This document shows, in pieces, positions 9,001 through 15,898 of a stretch of 48,721 nt of DNA. The translations under genes and the position numbers were made by a program. How positions within the stretch are numbered: the first letter of the stretch is position 1; the number at the start of each line of letters is the position of its first letter. Source of the stretch: Bacteroidales bacterium UBA4243 (lineage in GTDB: Bacteria > Bacteroidota > Bacteroidia > Bacteroidales > F082); assembly GCA_002396205.1 (NCBI GenBank), contig DGXB01000084.1, positions 1-48,721 on the forward strand, in the 5' to 3' direction. The notes beneath the pieces are model-generated. The model made no database searches. It saw nothing but the letters and a program-made list of their open reading frames with translations, and was not told the origin of the DNA.

Positions 9001-9139
9001 ACTGCGGCGCGTATTTCTTCACCATCTTGGTCAGCCGTCCCGACGAAGTGACCATCGCCACAGCGATGCCCGCCACGATAAGCACCAAGCCAACTACGGA
9101 GGCCAAAGTGATACCAGTTATTTTCAGTGCCTTCTTCAT
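6056..9139 (-). CDS. AsmA-family envelope protein
   Basis: 1027 residues on the minus strand. A single N-terminal transmembrane anchor (ITGITLASVVGLVLIVAGIA, ~residues 8-28) is followed by the AsmA N-terminal pattern (MADLTLFKTFPNIGVDIENVAL). A long beta-rich periplasmic region follows, with repeated short amphipathic strands (LNLDLEGSM, LDLTTNF, VNGLNAKF). AsmA-like and TamB-like proteins are thought to bridge the envelope and handle phospholipid or outer-membrane assembly; the exact role here is unknown. The C-terminal LKISGPLNKLEYKLEDCKY block fits the AsmA-like C-terminal region. A small lipoprotein gene lies 1 bp upstream, so the two form an operon. Confidence 0.85.
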   Translation of the reverse strand: MKKALKITGITLASVVGLVLIVAGIAVAMVTSSGRLTKMVKKYAPQFVNCEMQLGMADLTLFKTFPNIGVDIENVALINPMAGSPSDTLANINNLIVVVDAKKFLKEKEIVVRRCILEDAFVNLYTDSIGNSNLDVFNAKEDNDTTSSSFDYLVDIEEVKLKNSTVFYTDDRNGMVAQGRGLNLDLEGSMMNDTIDAELGLEALSLSLWMNDIDLAINDLGLNFDGTLEQKEVLDCLFELHTPDVSFAFKENYLQHDTLNLDAYLNLDMVRKKAHFDDLDIGLNQYEITVRGSAEILENKDIELDVNLFTNTLDIENVMAYLPEKLQKRLNSIGYAGKMRVKDAVVVGTYNDSLMPLISAKVLTDNAKVSISSLPYPITEINLDADLDLDLNSTDNSVTVNGLNAKFNRSDLNVSGVVDDLLGDIGLKLKVKGDVPMADIKGFLPKTMKLNGHTNLDLTTNFTVDQLMKSLKDYNLNRLKANGTLKIKDFAFDMDTIHATAPLLNVALAMPASAKQKGKSGAYIALNSSQLDAVVGKGINAQMKSPDIKLSADNFKGGMNKMLLDASLNFSKLDVVYDSVVAHVATPAITFVTTPEKNAKGLNARVTFDGKEVDAAIGKTYALNTNSLKVNASVKENKAKTDFLNHWNPEADFMLGNAVVKVDGLDEDIRISNIDFLFNSTELDFKKSTFRIGQSDLSLQGSVIGIKEWLEGHDNVMKGELQLTSEMLNINEIMDLTSGLGRSDAEPVESSLENKEDHPFMVPMGVDLTFGIKTKKSLYDNFDLNNLSGTLTVKDGTLILQEIGFTNKAAEMQLTALYQSPRPNNLFLAMDFHLLNVQINDLLHMVPYIDTLVPMLKTFDGQAEFHIGAETNLRSNYQPKISTLRAAADIEGKNLTVNDKFTFTKITDMLDVSTNGEYRVDSLDVQLTAFKDEIDLWPSQIAIGKYKVTVDGRMMLDKNGEYHLSVTQSPLPVRLGLKISGPLNKLEYKLEDCKYPNLYKPNKRSDREQMYYELKKKIADRLKSNVR

Positions 9140-9140
9140 G

Positions 9141-9545
9141 TCAGTTCACCCTTGAAAAATGATGTTCCGAGCCATAATCGTCGCTATACACCATTTCGTT
9201 GTTTGTCAACGATTTGACAGTATAAAGCTTTGGCACGATCACGAAGGTGCCCACATGTTCTTGCTTCAATGTGGAACCTGTCAGCGTCCAGTTGAAAAGT
9301 TGGGCTTCGTCTTCATAAACATCGTCGCCTTCGTCCCAAGTGGTACCATTGGCCTGCACCGTGTCGCCATTGGCCATGACGCGCTCGATTGGCGTTGCGT
9401 AATAGCGCTCATACACAGTGCCTTCCTGCCATTTGCCGTAAAGCAAGGTCTCGTCAAAGCCGTCGTCGCCAGAGCCAATCCCATCGCATGAGCTCAGGCC
9501 AAAGGCAAAGGCTATCCCCATAAAAAAGAAAAAAAGTTTTTTCAT
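9141..9545 (-). CDS. Small lipocalin-like lipoprotein
   Basis: 134 residues. The signal peptide ends in a lipobox (FGLSSC, Cys ~20), so the mature protein is a lipoprotein. The body starts with LLYGKWQEGTVYERYY and alternates short beta strands to a final MVYSDDYGSEHHF, a pattern seen in Bacteroidota lipocalin-like-domain lipoproteins. Its stop is separated by one base from the ATG of the AsmA-like gene, so it is the first gene of that operon. No function can be assigned. Confidence 0.75.
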   Translation of the reverse strand: MKKLFFFFMGIAFAFGLSSCDGIGSGDDGFDETLLYGKWQEGTVYERYYATPIERVMANGDTVQANGTTWDEGDDVYEDEAQLFNWTLTGSTLKQEHVGTFVIVPKLYTVKSLTNNEMVYSDDYGSEHHFSRVN

Positions 9546-9589
9546 CGGTCGAACATTTTAGTCAAAAAAGTCATGCTTCTATTTTTCGG

Positions 9590-9617
9590 CAAAAGTAAGA
9601 TTATTTTTCTATTTTTG
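9590..9617. promoter_or_regulatory. Back-to-back -7 boxes of the lipoprotein and yafV genes
   Basis: CAAAAGTA at 9590-9597 is TACTTTTG on the minus strand, driving the lipoprotein/AsmA operon. TATTTTTG at 9610-9617 faces yafV on the plus strand. The two boxes are only 12 bp apart. Confidence 0.55.
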
Positions 9618-9639
9618 CACTGCAATTCATACATAAAAC

Positions 9640-10434
9640 ATGCCAAACCTCAACATAGCCATCATTCAAGCCAATCTCCTTTGGGAAGACAAAGCCGCCA
9701 ACACCGAACGCTTTGGGCGGCTGCTGGAGCAAGTACGCCCTGGCACCGACTTAATTCTCTTGCCCGAAACCTTCACCACAGCATTCCCCGTCGACCCGAA
9801 ACGCTTCGCCGAAAAGGAAGACGGCCCGACGATACAATGGCTTCAAAACCAAGCCAAAGCAAAAAACGCCGTGATTTGCGCCACCTTCCCTTTGGAACAA
9901 GACGGCCATTATTTCAACAGCCTCGTTTGGATGCGGCCCGACGGCAGTTATAATCTCTATTTCAAACGGCACACCTTCACCATGGGCGGCGAGAATAAAT
10001 TGGTTGAACGCGGTGAAAAGCAACTGATTGTGGAGCTGAAAGGCTGGAGAATCAAGCCGATGGTTTGTTACGACATCCGTTTCCCCGTTTGGGCACGAAA
10101 CCGATACAAGGATGGACAATACGAATACGATTTGGCCTTCTATCTCGCCAATTTCCCCGACTCGCGGATGATTGTGTGGAACACGCTTTTGGTGGCCCGC
10201 GCCATCGAGAACCAAGCCTATTGGATAGGTGTAAACCGTGTGGGCGACGATGCCCATGGGCTGCATTACAGCGGCGAGTCGCAGGTGATTAACGCACGCG
10301 GCGAGGTCATTTCTAAGGCAGAACCTTACCAAGAGGCCGTGATGCACTGCACCTTGGATTACGATGCCCTGCAACGTTTCAGGACAAAATTCCCTTTGGG
10401 GCCGGACTGGGATGGGTTTGAAATCAACACATAA
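9640..10434 (+). CDS. yafV: Omega-amidase YafV-like (nitrilase superfamily)
   Basis: 264 residues, the normal length for this branch. The Glu-Lys-Cys triad of carbon-nitrogen hydrolases is complete: E43 in LLPETF, K109 in YFKRHTF, C143 in PMVCYDIRFPVW. The IENQAYWIGVNRVG stretch and the overall sequence follow E. coli YafV closely. By analogy it hydrolyses 2-oxoglutaramate or 2-oxosuccinamate to the 2-oxoacid and ammonia (metabolite repair after transamination) in the cytoplasm. It has no signal peptide. tadA follows about 70 bp downstream on the same strand. Confidence 0.88.
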   Translation: MPNLNIAIIQANLLWEDKAANTERFGRLLEQVRPGTDLILLPETFTTAFPVDPKRFAEKEDGPTIQWLQNQAKAKNAVICATFPLEQDGHYFNSLVWMRPDGSYNLYFKRHTFTMGGENKLVERGEKQLIVELKGWRIKPMVCYDIRFPVWARNRYKDGQYEYDLAFYLANFPDSRMIVWNTLLVARAIENQAYWIGVNRVGDDAHGLHYSGESQVINARGEVISKAEPYQEAVMHCTLDYDALQRFRTKFPLGPDWDGFEINT

Positions 10435-10503
10435 ATTATATCACAAAACCTACAAAACTTGCAAAACCGCAAGGAAGAAAGTTTTGTTCCAAAAAATAAC
10501 GCC

Positions 10504-10944
10504 ATGATTTCTGTTTTCACTGACGAATATTATATGAAACAGGCTTATTTGGAAGCCGAAAAGGCCCTTGAGGCCGACGAAATCCCCATCGGGGCCGTTG
10601 TAGTGTGCAACAACAAGATCATCGCCCGCGCCCACAACCAAACCGAGACCCTCAACGATGTGACCGCCCATGCCGAGATGTTAGCCATCACCGCAGCAGC
10701 CAACGCCTTAGGCGCGAAATATTTGGACGAATGCACGCTCTACGTCACCTTGGAGCCTTGCCCCATGTGTGCCGGCGCCTTGAGCCATGCACATATCGGT
10801 AAAGTCGTTTGGGCTGCCGACGACCCGAAAAACGGCTTCTCGCGCTTCGGCAAAATGCTGCATCCAAAGACGAAAACCGATACTGGTGTGATGCAAGACG
10901 AATGCCTCGCGCTGCTGACGGACTTTTTCAAAAAGAAACGATAA
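10504..10944 (+). CDS. tadA: tRNA-specific adenosine-34 deaminase
   Basis: 146 residues from the ATG at 10504. An upstream in-frame ATG at 10459 would add 15 residues (QNRKEESFVPKNNA) unlike the family. Zinc-binding deaminase motif: HAE (H56, catalytic E58) and PCPMC (C86, C89). The family stretch ARAHNQTETLNDVTAHAEM is intact. The enzyme converts adenosine to inosine at the wobble position of tRNA-Arg(ACG) and is usually essential. GC-rich family-typical codon use; nothing odd. Confidence 0.95.
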   Translation: MISVFTDEYYMKQAYLEAEKALEADEIPIGAVVVCNNKIIARAHNQTETLNDVTAHAEMLAITAAANALGAKYLDECTLYVTLEPCPMCAGALSHAHIGKVVWAADDPKNGFSRFGKMLHPKTKTDTGVMQDECLALLTDFFKKKR

Positions 10945-11004
10945 TTTCTGCGCAAAACTGCCCATTCTGCGCAACATCATTGGCCGTTTTGACAGCAAAA
11001 ACGG

Positions 11005-11012
11005 TAATTTTG
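11005..11012 (+). promoter_or_regulatory. -7 box abutting the AraC start (candidate leaderless mRNA)
   Basis: TAATTTTG lies 5 nt before the ATG at 11018. Transcription would begin within a few bases of the start codon, leaving almost no 5' UTR. Confidence 0.5.
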
Positions 11013-11017
11013 CCGCC

Positions 11018-11692
11018 ATGATTGGAACCCGTTTACTCATTGTTGCCATCATCGTCGTGTTCGTGATCGCCTTTATCATCACGATGGTGCTGCTGAATGC
11101 CAGCGCAAAGAAAATCATTGACACCAATTCCAAATTGGTGGAAAACCAGAACAAATTGTTGGAACAGAATAGGTTGCAAGAAGATGACAAAGCCGACCTG
11201 AAGAAACGCATCGACGAATTGGAGGGGCAGTTGAGGCAACATGTTTCGGAGGAAGTGAAGTTGTTGCAGGCAGAGACACGACAACGCCGAGAACACATCG
11301 AACTGACCACCGACATGGACGATATGGCCTTAATGGCTTGGCTCGACCAAGAAATGGAAAAGACGCGCCTTTACACTGATACCAACCTAACACTCAAAAC
11401 ATTGGCAAACACCCTCGGCCTGACGCAGCGTCGCCTTGCCGCGTTGTTCAAGAACCATCCGAAATATGCCAACTTGGGCGACTACCTCAACGAGAAACGC
11501 TTCATTTTGGCGTGCCGTCTGCTGCGCGAGCAACCCAACTGGACCATCGAAGCCGTTGGAAAGGAAGCGGGATTCGGAGGACGAAGAACCTTCCAAATGG
11601 AAGTGAAGCGCAGTCTGGGCATCACACCCTTACAGTACCGTCAAGGTTCGGAAAGCGTCGTTTCCCAGGAAAGCACTAAGACTTCAGATTAA
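11018..11692 (+). CDS. Membrane-anchored AraC-family regulator
   Basis: 224 residues. One N-terminal transmembrane helix (LLIVAIIVVFVIAFIITMVLL, residues 5-25) is followed by a coiled coil rich in Leu, Gln and Lys (~30-95). A C-terminal AraC/XylS helix-turn-helix domain comes next (LTLKTLANTLGLTQRRLAALFK, then GKEAGFGGRRTFQMEVKRSLGITPLQYR). The short periplasmic N-terminus suggests that sensing occurs in the membrane or through a partner. It is followed directly, in the same reading frame after its TAA, by the remnant of a T9SS cargo gene, which may once have been its target. Regulator function is inferred from the HTH. Confidence 0.85.
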   Translation: MIGTRLLIVAIIVVFVIAFIITMVLLNASAKKIIDTNSKLVENQNKLLEQNRLQEDDKADLKKRIDELEGQLRQHVSEEVKLLQAETRQRREHIELTTDMDDMALMAWLDQEMEKTRLYTDTNLTLKTLANTLGLTQRRLAALFKNHPKYANLGDYLNEKRFILACRLLREQPNWTIEAVGKEAGFGGRRTFQMEVKRSLGITPLQYRQGSESVVSQESTKTSD

Positions 11693-12253
11693 TACCCGCC
11701 GCTGCACCCAAGCGAAGACAACAATGGCGGCAGCGGTGGTGATGGCTCTTTCACTATCACTATAATAGGAGCTTTGAATGGAACCATTTTCTTCACTTCT
11801 AATTACTACATCTTTAATAACAGTCAGTGGGTGAAAACTTCATTAGGGAGCACAGTCGACGCATTCACTTTCTATGTCGAAAGCAACCAAGCAACCCCCG
11901 GTGAGTCTTTCGGCATCAACTTGATTGACAACACCGTCATCGATTTTGCCGTAACAGGCCATGGCGACAGCAACGGTGGCTGGGCATTCATTGCCTCGCC
12001 TGTGGCGGACAACATCGCACCTTCTGTGGTGGAAAACCTTGAGGGTGTGAAGTATGAGACAGGCACGTACAACTACGACCTCTACCGCTTCAACCAAAGC
12101 GCCGACTTGGAATGGGAAAACTACCACTCGAACGACACGCAAGAGAATCCTTTCATGCTCGAAAACGGCAAGGGCTATCTCTATGCCTCCAAGAATGATA
12201 GGACGCTGCATTTCAGCGGACCCTTCAACACCGACAACCCCAAGACCGTCTAA
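11693..12253 (+). pseudogene. Decayed T9SS cargo gene, 5' fragment (no start, ends at internal TAA)
   Basis: The reading frame is open directly from the AraC stop codon, beginning YPPLHPSEDNNGGSGG. There is no signal peptide and no good start (the only candidate is a TTG at 11774), so the 5' end of the original gene is lost. The sequence that follows is typical of large Bacteroidales surface proteins: GGWAFIASPV, YDLYRFNQSADLEWENY, LENGKGYLYAS, TLHFSGPF. The frame is closed by TAA at 12251-12253 in the middle of a conserved run (NPKTV-stop-IEYDANAEFAGWNLVGNPF). The same frame continues at once on the other side, so this is a nonsense mutation rather than a gene end. Confidence 0.8.
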
Positions 12254-12665
12254 ATCGAATACGATGCCAACGCCGAGTTTGCCGGCTGGAACTTGGTGGG
12301 TAACCCGTTCCCCGTGCAGGCCTGGACCAACAAGAGCTACTACACCATGAACAGCGAAGGAACGGCCATCGAGCCGGTGGCAGTGTCGTCGGCAACGCCC
12401 ATCGACGCCTGCACCGGCGTGATGGTGAAGGCCGAAACGACGGGCGAAACGGTCACCTTCAGCCGCACGGCGCAACAAAGCGCAGGCAACAACGGAATGA
12501 TCCAAATAGCCGTGGCGCAAGCCGACACACGTGGCAACGCCATTCAGGACAAGGCCATCGTGAGCTTCAATGCCAGCGACCGTTTGGAAAAATTCGTCTT
12601 CGGCCAAACGGATGCCACAATCTACATCCCGCACGACGGGAAGGATTATGCCGTGGCCACCGTGG

Positions 12666-12693
12666 GTAGAGACGCGCCATGGCACGTCTCTAC
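12666..12693. repeat. 28-bp palindrome (GTAGAGACG type) in pseudogene
   Basis: GTAGAGACGCGCCA followed by TGGCACGTCTCTAC, one mismatch. Read in frame as GRDAPWHVST between VATV and TDEIPVNFKA. Confidence 0.8.
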
Positions 12694-12945
12694 AACCGAC
12701 GAAATCCCCGTCAATTTCAAGGCCGCCCAAAACGGCACCTACACGTTGACCTTCGACACGCAAAACCTCAATTTGGATTACCTGCATTTGATTGACAACC
12801 TGACGGGTGCGGATGTGGACTTGCTGAACGTCAACCACGAAGCCGTCATTGCGGGCGAAGACCCGCAATCTCCTGCGCATTCATACACCTTCACCGCCAA
12901 GACGACCGACTACGCCTCGCGTTTCCGCTTGGTGTTCTCGGCAGC

Positions 12946-12964
12946 CGCAGACGAGACGTCTGCG
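12946..12964. repeat. 19-bp palindrome CGCAGACG-AGA-CGTCTGCG
   Basis: Perfect 8-bp arms around AGA, in the region where the pseudogene's sorting domain has been lost. No second copy was found in the window. Confidence 0.55.
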
Positions 12965-12985
12965 AACCAGGGTGCTTCGTCGTCA

Positions 12986-13013
12986 GTAGAGACGTTGCGT
13001 GCAACGTCTCCAC
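12986..13013. repeat. 28-bp palindrome (GTAGAGACG type) at the pseudogene frameshift
   Basis: GTAGAGACGTTGCG followed by TGCAACGTCTCCAC, two mismatches. It sits 8 bp before the point where the T9SS tail continues in another frame. Confidence 0.8.
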
Positions 13014-13105
13014 AAACGGGATGGCACCTGGTGTTTACATCCTCCGCCTAATCAACGGCACCGACGTGCGGACGCAGAAAATCGTCATCCCATAACCCTG
13101 ATTGT

Positions 13106-13130
13106 GAGGCTGCCACGGTGTGACAGCCTC
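13106..13130. terminator. Palindrome of the GGCTGCCAC family between convergent genes
   Basis: GAGGCTG...CAGCCTC with inner CCAC/GTG pairing, between the end of the pseudogene and the stop of the convergent lipoprotein gene. A member of the repeat family at 4538 and 24539. Its position suggests use as a terminator. Confidence 0.55.
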
Positions 13131-13147
13131 CTATTAAAATCTGTGGT

Positions 13148-14071
13148 TTACAACTTTTCAGGCGAAAGCACCTTGGGCGCATAGGCTTTGCCCACGCCTT
13201 GCATACCCTTGCCACCGATGACGAACGTGCAGGTAGGCTCAAGGTCTGTTAGGGAACTTCCCGTGCTAGGTGCGCCCACTGGGAACGTGCCGGTGACCGT
13301 GTTCAGCACACGACCGTTGTAGCGCACGGTGAGGACGTAGTTCGTGGCAACCGACTCGTCGCAGTTGCTGTACATCACGACGTATGCCTTGTATGTTCCG
13401 GCTTCAACGGTGGCGTCGTCTTCGTAGTAGATGTTCTCGTTGTTGATGTTGTCGATGTTGCAACCCGCATTGGAGTCAAGGTCAAGCTGACCGCCGTTGC
13501 TGCTCGTGCTGTTGCCATAGTAGATGTGCGTGCCGTTAGGTTCAATCAGGTGGAGGTCGATGTCCTTGGCATTGTCGAACGAGACACTGACTTGCAGTTT
13601 GCCCGTTCCGACTTGAATCATGGAAACGTCGACATAGTAGATCTGGCTGACCTCGCCCGAAAAGTCAACGTAGGCGAATTGCATCGTGAACGCTTCGAGC
13701 TGGATGTCCTGCTTGACGACGAGGACAACGGAGCAGGTTCCGTCGGTGTTGCGCACCGGAGCAGCCTCGCAGTAGCCGAACTGGTCCTTGATGCCGACAA
13801 TCACGCGGGCCATGTCGCTCGGAACGGTGAGCGTGATGTAGGCCGTGCCACCAGCAACGAGGTTGCCGTTCATGCTCACGTTGGTGATTTGCTTGTTGTT
13901 GTCAGGCTCGGGGAAATCGAAGCCGTGGTAAACGCCTTCTTCAATCTCGAAGAAGTCCTTAACGCCTGCCTTTTGCAGGTCTTCTTTTTGGTTGCCTGTC
14001 TTGAAGCAACCGGCCAAGAGAATCGCGCTAACAATCAAAGCGCCGAAAGCCGATAATTTGTGCTTTGTCAT
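13148..14071 (-). CDS. Lipoprotein with DUF2135/YfaP-like domain
   Basis: 307 residues. Lipobox ILLAGC (Cys ~22). The N-terminal part contains an Ig-like stretch (GNLVAGGTAYITLTVPSD, ARVIVGIKDQFGY). The C-terminal half (~165-275) resembles the DUF2135/YfaP-type fold: DIDLHLIEPNGTHIYYGN, then GGQLDLDSNAGCNID and a strand-rich AGTYKAYVVMYSNC. It is a probable surface or periplasmic lipoprotein; the function of this domain is not established. It is transcribed divergently from the polytopic AraC regulator at 14392, with a long gap of about 320 bp between the two starts. Confidence 0.75.
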   Translation of the reverse strand: MTKHKLSAFGALIVSAILLAGCFKTGNQKEDLQKAGVKDFFEIEEGVYHGFDFPEPDNNKQITNVSMNGNLVAGGTAYITLTVPSDMARVIVGIKDQFGYCEAAPVRNTDGTCSVVLVVKQDIQLEAFTMQFAYVDFSGEVSQIYYVDVSMIQVGTGKLQVSVSFDNAKDIDLHLIEPNGTHIYYGNSTSSNGGQLDLDSNAGCNIDNINNENIYYEDDATVEAGTYKAYVVMYSNCDESVATNYVLTVRYNGRVLNTVTGTFPVGAPSTGSSLTDLEPTCTFVIGGKGMQGVGKAYAPKVLSPEKL

Positions 14072-14199
14072 GATGAATGATTTAAATGATTAATTGAAGA
14101 TGATTATTAAATTAAATAACTGTTTGTTCAAAACCAAGCTCCATTTTCTTTTAAATGCGGGACTTCAAGTCATACGACAACAGTCTCGCATATTGAAAG

Positions 14200-14207
14200 C
14201 AAAGGTA
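14200..14207 (-). promoter_or_regulatory. -7 box candidate for the DUF2135-like lipoprotein
   Basis: CAAAGGTA is TACCTTTG on the minus strand. It would give a 5' UTR of about 120 nt before the ATG at 14071. No riboswitch fold was recognised in that leader. Confidence 0.4.
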
Positions 14208-14340
14208 TGGCTTTGGCACGCTTCGGTCTTGGCGTTTTTGCAGAAAAAAATGTCGTTTTTGCAGAAATGACAAGTTCTTTGCCACGAAATCCGACACTAT
14301 TCGCTGTGAATCTGACAAAAACAACCATTTGACGGCCATA

Positions 14341-14372
14341 TTGATTGCACAAGGCTATTTTTGCTATCTTTG
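14341..14372 (+). promoter_or_regulatory. Promoter of the polytopic AraC regulator
   Basis: TTG at 14341-14343, a 21-nt spacer, then TATCTTTG at 14365-14372. The in-frame ATG at 14329 lies upstream of this promoter; the ATG at 14392 is the start it supports. Confidence 0.6.
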
Positions 14373-14391
14373 CGACCCAAAACAGAGCGAA

Positions 14392-15537
14392 ATGATCAAT
14401 TCCGTATTCTCTACAATGCCCATGTTCGTGTGTGGGTTCTGGTCGGTGCTGTTCTTGCTCCAATTCGACAAGAAGAACACGCCGAAGATAGTCTTTACCG
14501 TTTTCTTGACGGTCGCTACTGTGCTCTATTTCTGTCACAGCCTTTATTTCAACAGCTGCTTTTCGTTTTTGCCCCTTTCCGATACCTTATATGAAATGGC
14601 TTCTCTTTCGGTATATCCGCTGTTCTTAGTTTACATCAGGACGCTCACCGACGTAAAGCCCCTCGCGCTGAAAGACTTCGCCCTGCTTTTGCCGACCTTG
14701 CTTGTGTCGTTGGCAGTAGGTGTGGTATACCTTCTCATGTCAGGGCCGGAAAGGAAGGACTTCGTCATGGCTTGTCTTTACCACCAAACCGAAACACCAT
14801 TCACAAACATGATGCTGGTGCAGAGAGCGTTGCATGGCGTTGCAAAGATACTGTTTGCGTTACAAATCGTGGCAGTCCTTGGGTTGGGTCTCAAGCGTTT
14901 GGAGGCGCACAAGCGGCGAATCGAGTCCTATTTCTCGAATACCCAAAAGCTGGACCTATTGCCAGTGAAGCGGCTGCTTGTGCTTTTCGCCCTCATCTCG
15001 TTGATGTCGTTTGTGGCCAACCTGCTCGGACGCCACCGCTTCTTCAATGCCGACTTCATGTTGGCGATACCGTCCACCTTGTTCTCCGTGGCACTCTATG
15101 CCTTGGCCTATGTTTGTTTCTGTCAGGATCATTCAGCATCGAGCCTCATGGAGATCGACTCCATTGCCGACGAAAAACACGAGTTGGATTACTACCCACT
15201 TAATTCGGACGATTTGAAAGATTTGATTGTCAAGAAGATGGAAGAAGACCAAATTTATCTTCAGCCCAACCTGAAGATTACGGATTTAGCCGCCCTTTTG
15301 GGCACCAACCGCAATTATCTCTACAACGCCATCAATATTGGAATGGGCATATCGTTCTCCGAATTCGTCAACCGTTATCGCGTCGGCCACGCGCAACGGC
15401 TTCTCATAGAAAACCCAACGGCCAACATAGTGGAAATCGCCACAAAGTCGGGGTTCTCGTCGGAGGTCACTTTCTACCGCAACTTCAAGGCAGTGACAGG
15501 AACGACCCCATACAAATGGCTGAAATCACAGAAATAA
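14392..15537 (+). CDS. Polytopic membrane AraC-family regulator
   Basis: 381 residues from the ATG at 14392. About six to seven hydrophobic segments fill the first ~255 residues (PMFVCGFWSVLFLL, IVFTVFLTVATVLYF, FALLLPTLLVSLAVGVVYLL, ILFALQIVAVLGLGL, LLVLFALISLMSFVANLL, STLFSVALYALAYVCF). A C-terminal AraC domain follows: LKITDLAALLGTNRNYLYNAIN and IATKSGFSSEVTFYRNFKAVTGTTPYKW. It is the usual Bacteroidales 'multi-TM plus AraC' design, probably sensing a signal in or across the inner membrane. It is divergent from the DUF2135-like lipoprotein gene, a plausible target. No ligand can be inferred. Confidence 0.85.
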   Translation: MINSVFSTMPMFVCGFWSVLFLLQFDKKNTPKIVFTVFLTVATVLYFCHSLYFNSCFSFLPLSDTLYEMASLSVYPLFLVYIRTLTDVKPLALKDFALLLPTLLVSLAVGVVYLLMSGPERKDFVMACLYHQTETPFTNMMLVQRALHGVAKILFALQIVAVLGLGLKRLEAHKRRIESYFSNTQKLDLLPVKRLLVLFALISLMSFVANLLGRHRFFNADFMLAIPSTLFSVALYALAYVCFCQDHSASSLMEIDSIADEKHELDYYPLNSDDLKDLIVKKMEEDQIYLQPNLKITDLAALLGTNRNYLYNAINIGMGISFSEFVNRYRVGHAQRLLIENPTANIVEIATKSGFSSEVTFYRNFKAVTGTTPYKWLKSQK

Positions 15538-15898
15538 CCTAAGGGTGTTTCTAAAATGCTCCATAGGAGCTTTCTTTTAATAACAAAAACACTATGAAAC
15601 AGTGAGTTATACTCCGTAGGAGTTTTCTTTTATGTGATCATTATTCAAGTTTCGCACATCCCTAACGGGATGCAAGAGATTGATTGTTGTTTTACCGAAC
15701 GCGAATTCCTACGGGATTGAAAAGCCCTCCCAAAAAAGACACTGTTGTTTCAATGACGCAAGGCTAACGTTCCCATAGGGAACTGCGTTAGGTTGAATAA
15801 CAATGTGCTGTTTTTCAGCATCCCGTAGGGATGCTCCAAAACTTGCGAAACTTAATTATTAGTAATAACCCTAAGGTATTCGAGTGCAGCCAAAAACT
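15538..15898. repeat. Gene-free region with an array of CC-NTA-GG mini-palindromes
   Basis: No ORF of interest in 360 bp. It contains at least five small hairpins with different arms but the same type of core: GCTCC-ATA-GGAGC (15558-15570), ACTCC-GTA-GGAGT (15611-15623), CATCCC-TAAC-GGGATG (15657-15672), GTTCCC-ATA-GGGAAC (15769-15783) and GCATCCC-GTA-GGGATGC (15818-15834). A sixth, degenerate one is near 15714-15727 (AATTCC-TAC-GGGATT). The 15769 hairpin is nested in a larger stem formed by CTAACG and CGTTAG. The region separates two genes that converge. Confidence 0.75.

Larger units (their letters stand above)
12254..13095 (+). pseudogene. Decayed T9SS cargo gene, 3' fragment (frameshifted sorting domain)
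   Basis: Continuation of the same frame after the internal stop (WNLVGNPFPVQAW, ATPIDACTGVMVKA, DKAIVSFNASDRLEKF). The frame runs to a stop at 13049-13051. However, the real C-terminal end, APGVYILRLINGTDVRTQK, is in another frame at 13021-13095. Between RFRLVFSAAADE and this tail, the middle of the sorting domain (normally an xVxVxDxxGR-type strand pair) is missing. Two palindromic repeats sit in its place (12946-12964, 12986-13013). A third palindrome lies in frame at 12666-12693. The gene is dead as it stands. Confidence 0.8.

Noticed and set aside
8606..9217. Long plus-strand ORFs inside the AsmA-like gene (also 6236-7012 and 7202-7933)
   Set aside because: Antisense shadows: His/Val/Gln-rich composition typical of reverse-frame reading of this GC content, with no homology, promoter or start context.
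12251..12253. Reassignment or readthrough of TAA, given two surface genes with in-frame TAA
   Set aside because: Many intact genes in the window end normally at TAA (glyS, CotH-like gene, xth, mntA and others), and no recoding element is visible. Nonsense mutation is the simpler reading.
15538..15898. CRISPR array
   Set aside because: The repeated units are short palindromes with different arms and irregular spacing. There are no identical 25-40 bp repeats with unique spacers and no cas genes in the window.
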